From positions 6,283 to 50,357 of the forward strand of contig NW_003216498.1 of assembly GCF_000006405.1 (NCBI RefSeq): a stretch of DNA of 44,075 bases. The letters run 5' to 3'. A model generated the notes under the pieces. It had not been told where the DNA came from. It saw only the letters and a list, made by a program, of their open reading frames with translations, and made no database searches. This document shows positions 42,206 to 44,075 of the stretch, piece by piece; the stretch's first letter is position 1, and each line of letters begins with the position of its first letter. This stretch comes from Perkinsus marinus ATCC 50983 (lineage: Eukaryota; Perkinsozoa; Perkinsida; Perkinsidae). The position numbers and the translations under genes are program-made.

Positions 42206-43125
42206 AACGAAGAGGGTTCAGCGGGCCAGGCGGATCTGTCTCAAGTCCATGTCTCACTGGGAAAACTCGACACTCGTTTTGTGAGCTACATTTTGATTTA
42301 TCTTCCAAGTTTTTTGAGCTGCGAAAGCCAACACTTTATCATTCACCATGCACTGCATGCAGATCACTATACTTCGAACAGTATGACTCAGCGAAGATCA
42401 CTTATTAATGATGCTGATGGGCTTCTCGAGCTTCGGTCGACCACAGGAGTGGTGGAATGTTTGATGTACTTGCACTTGATTGCTCAACTTGGGGACTTGT
42501 CAGCGAAACTTTTGACCAGAATTATTGAGTGGAAAGTGAATTCATCGATGCATTACGAGTTGAGTTGTTGGTTTTGCGGGCTGACAGAAATGTAATCGGT
42601 CCTAAGCCTCTGATTATTAGATGATAAAAGTTTCTTGGCATCCACGGCAATGCATTTTTCCGGCGAAAGAAGCACGGTTGCCATGCCACGGTAGGTAAAG
42701 GGAAGACTGAGTACCGATGCGATGCGGCGTGCGCTAGAGTCACTCAACTAGTGTGACGACTTATGGGATTTACAACTTAGCAGCAAATTTGGAAATTACC
42801 GGAAATATTTAGTTATGTACAACCCTCGTGTATCAGCTCCTGCAGCATCATCATCAACACAAACTATCTCTGGCTGTCTCGGACGAAGAGGCATGTCAGA
42901 AGACGCGGTGTTCGTCGTGGCGGTGCCGACACTGGTGACGATAATATGTTTCAGAGGATTCTTAATTTATGTTTATGAACCCTTTTGCTCTGTGAAACTA
43001 TGTTTCACTATCGTGTTCCAAAAGGTTTTCGAGTAGCTAGACCTTCAATGTTGAGTTAAACTAGTGTGGGTGGTTCGCGAAACGCGCGTGGTTCGGTGAG
43101 TTGGTGCGGCGCTTTGGTGAGCCGG

Positions 43126-43345
43126 AGCAACCTTACGCTCCTTACGCTATTTCGTTAAGGACCTTAAGGAGCGGCTCCTAAGTGTTATAAGGTGCAGCTC
43201 CTTAGCCTCGTTCCTGAAGGATCTTACGTAAGATCCTTAGCCTCCTAATTTCAAGGAATCCTTACGCTCCTTAGCCTCCTAAGTTATAAGGAGGCGCTCC
43301 TTCCTTGAGGATCTTACGCTCCTTCCTTAAGGAAGGCCTCTTGAG
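43126..43345. repeat. cluster of palindromes built from a CTCCTTA/AAGGAG motif
   Basis: The motif CTCCTTAC or CTCCTTAG and its complement recur more than ten times in 220 bp. Exact palindromes include AAGGATCTTACGTAAGATCC plus TT (22 bp, 43217-43238) and CCTTCCTTAAGGAAGG (16 bp, 43321-43336). Copies in both directions would let the region fold into a large branched hairpin. Confidence 0.88.
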
Positions 43346-43839
43346 TTACAGGCCCAGTGTATATACCTTCAATGTCCGAGGCTTCGTATTGTAATGCTCG
43401 ACTGCTGGACCTGTAACTGAGCTGAGATGCTCAATAGTGCTAATGATGGATGGAGTATTGTTGTATTATTGTTAACCAGAGTATCCATCGGTGAAGTAGA
43501 TGAGGACATCGATGCAAGAATAGACCTATCGACTGTTATGACCGCTCAAAATGTAATAACAACAACCCTTTCCCTTCTCACTGTCATCACATATGCAGAT
43601 CCTTCACTGACATTACTCAATATCAATACTGAAGAGGAATCCTCCATAACTGCCTTTTTCTGAATACACCCATGTTCGTGTTGAATCAATACTGTTGATG
43701 TCGCCAACCCCATTCCCCCTGTTGAAATTGAACACAAGAATAATAACTGTTGTGAAGCCGATCTTCTGACGACGACCCGATGTTATAACCATCAATGCAA
43801 GAGCTGATCCATCATCATCATTGTTGTTGTTGATGCTGA

Positions 43840-44032
43840 TTACTCCTGAGCGGTCTCCTCAACGGCAGCCTGGGCCTCCTCCTCTTCCTCAACGGCGGGC
43901 TTGGCGGCCTTGGCAGCTTGCACGGCAACAGTGTCGAGAGTCTGGCGACCGAGAGAGGTGATCATGCGACCACCCTTCATGGCGTCACTTTGGGCGATGA
44001 AACCCATCTTCTCCAACTGCTGGAGCAAGAAC
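43840..44032 (-). CDS. RPS19: ribosomal protein S19 (eS19), 3' exon
   Basis: Component of the small ribosomal subunit head. This is the last exon, entered through an AACAG acceptor at 44033. It reads LLQQLEKMGFIAQSD, KGGRMITSLGRQTLDTVA and QAAKAAKPA, matching the C-terminal helices of eS19 (LQxLExMGxVE, GGRxITxxGxxDLDxIA). It has an added acidic tail of Glu/Ala repeats ending ETAQE before the stop at 43840, longer than in animals. The upstream exons lie beyond the window. Confidence 0.88.
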
Positions 44033-44075
44033 CTGTTAAAGAGGTCGTTTCTTGATTATTCACGATGACGATGAT

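Larger units (their letters stand above)
41875..43839. other. gene-poor spacer between DNAAF1 and RPS19
   Basis: No exon that I can assign. A plus-strand open frame at 42194-42595 (ILIYLPSFLSCESQHFIIHH, then LLELRSTTGVVECLMYLHL) has no ATG at its head and no recognised motif; it could be an exon or chance. The stretch also holds a 26-bp tandem repeat and a cluster of palindromes, listed separately. Confidence 0.45.

Noticed and set aside
1-44075. CRISPR arrays, bacterial operons, prophage, rRNA genes or LTR elements
   Set aside because: No regularly spaced direct repeats, no ribosome-binding-site-led gene strings, no rRNA-like stretches and no reverse transcriptase, integrase or long terminal repeats were seen.

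Overview
Nuclear DNA of a compact, intron-rich protist, most likely an alveolate of the Perkinsus type. This is inference; no rRNA or organelle marker is present. The support is as follows. Nearly every gene is cut by tiny GT-AG introns of about 36-60 nt, and coding frames join only when these are removed. Neighbouring genes lie 50-230 bp apart. The gene set is eukaryotic and includes a flagellar dynein assembly factor and a membrane-anchored aspartic protease of the plasmepsin V/ASP5 type. A run of N at 16327-16427 marks a scaffold gap.

Layout. 0-1.9 kb: the tail of an unknown gene, tandem and inverted repeats, and the 5' part of a NAP/SET histone chaperone. 1.9-10.6 kb, all minus: an HtrA-like mitochondrial protease, a tail-anchored TPR co-chaperone, a coiled-coil/helical gene and the aspartic protease. 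10.9-19.1 kb, minus: two genes, here called Q (unknown) and P (SPRY/neuralized-like), in a tandem duplication broken by the gap. 19.2-21.9 kb, minus: an SMN-like gene and phosphatidylserine decarboxylase. 22.7-25.5 kb, plus: a coiled-coil gene, here called R. 25.7-28.8 kb, minus: a BAG-domain protein, a small basic protein and proteasome subunit beta-5. 29.8-35.1 kb, plus: DNA ligase IV. 35.7-41.9 kb, minus: an intronless SPX-SLC13-type transporter, a small coiled-coil gene and DNAAF1/LRRC50. 41.9-43.8 kb has no convincing gene but carries palindromes and repeats. The window ends in the 3' exon of ribosomal protein S19.

The most unusual content is in the introns. (1) A dispersed element of about 100-190 bp occurs six times, and all six copies lie inside spliced introns of five genes, in both orientations. 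It accounts for many of the introns that are four or more times the usual length, so it behaves like an introner-type intron-borne mobile element. (2) GTA/TAG triplet arrays start at 5' splice sites in several genes. One pair of duplicated introns shows expansion from 49 to 241 nt with nearly unchanged exons. (3) An 11-base motif identical to a tRNA box B recurs five times; two copies lie inside well-supported introns of the aspartic protease and two more are plausibly in 5'-UTR introns.
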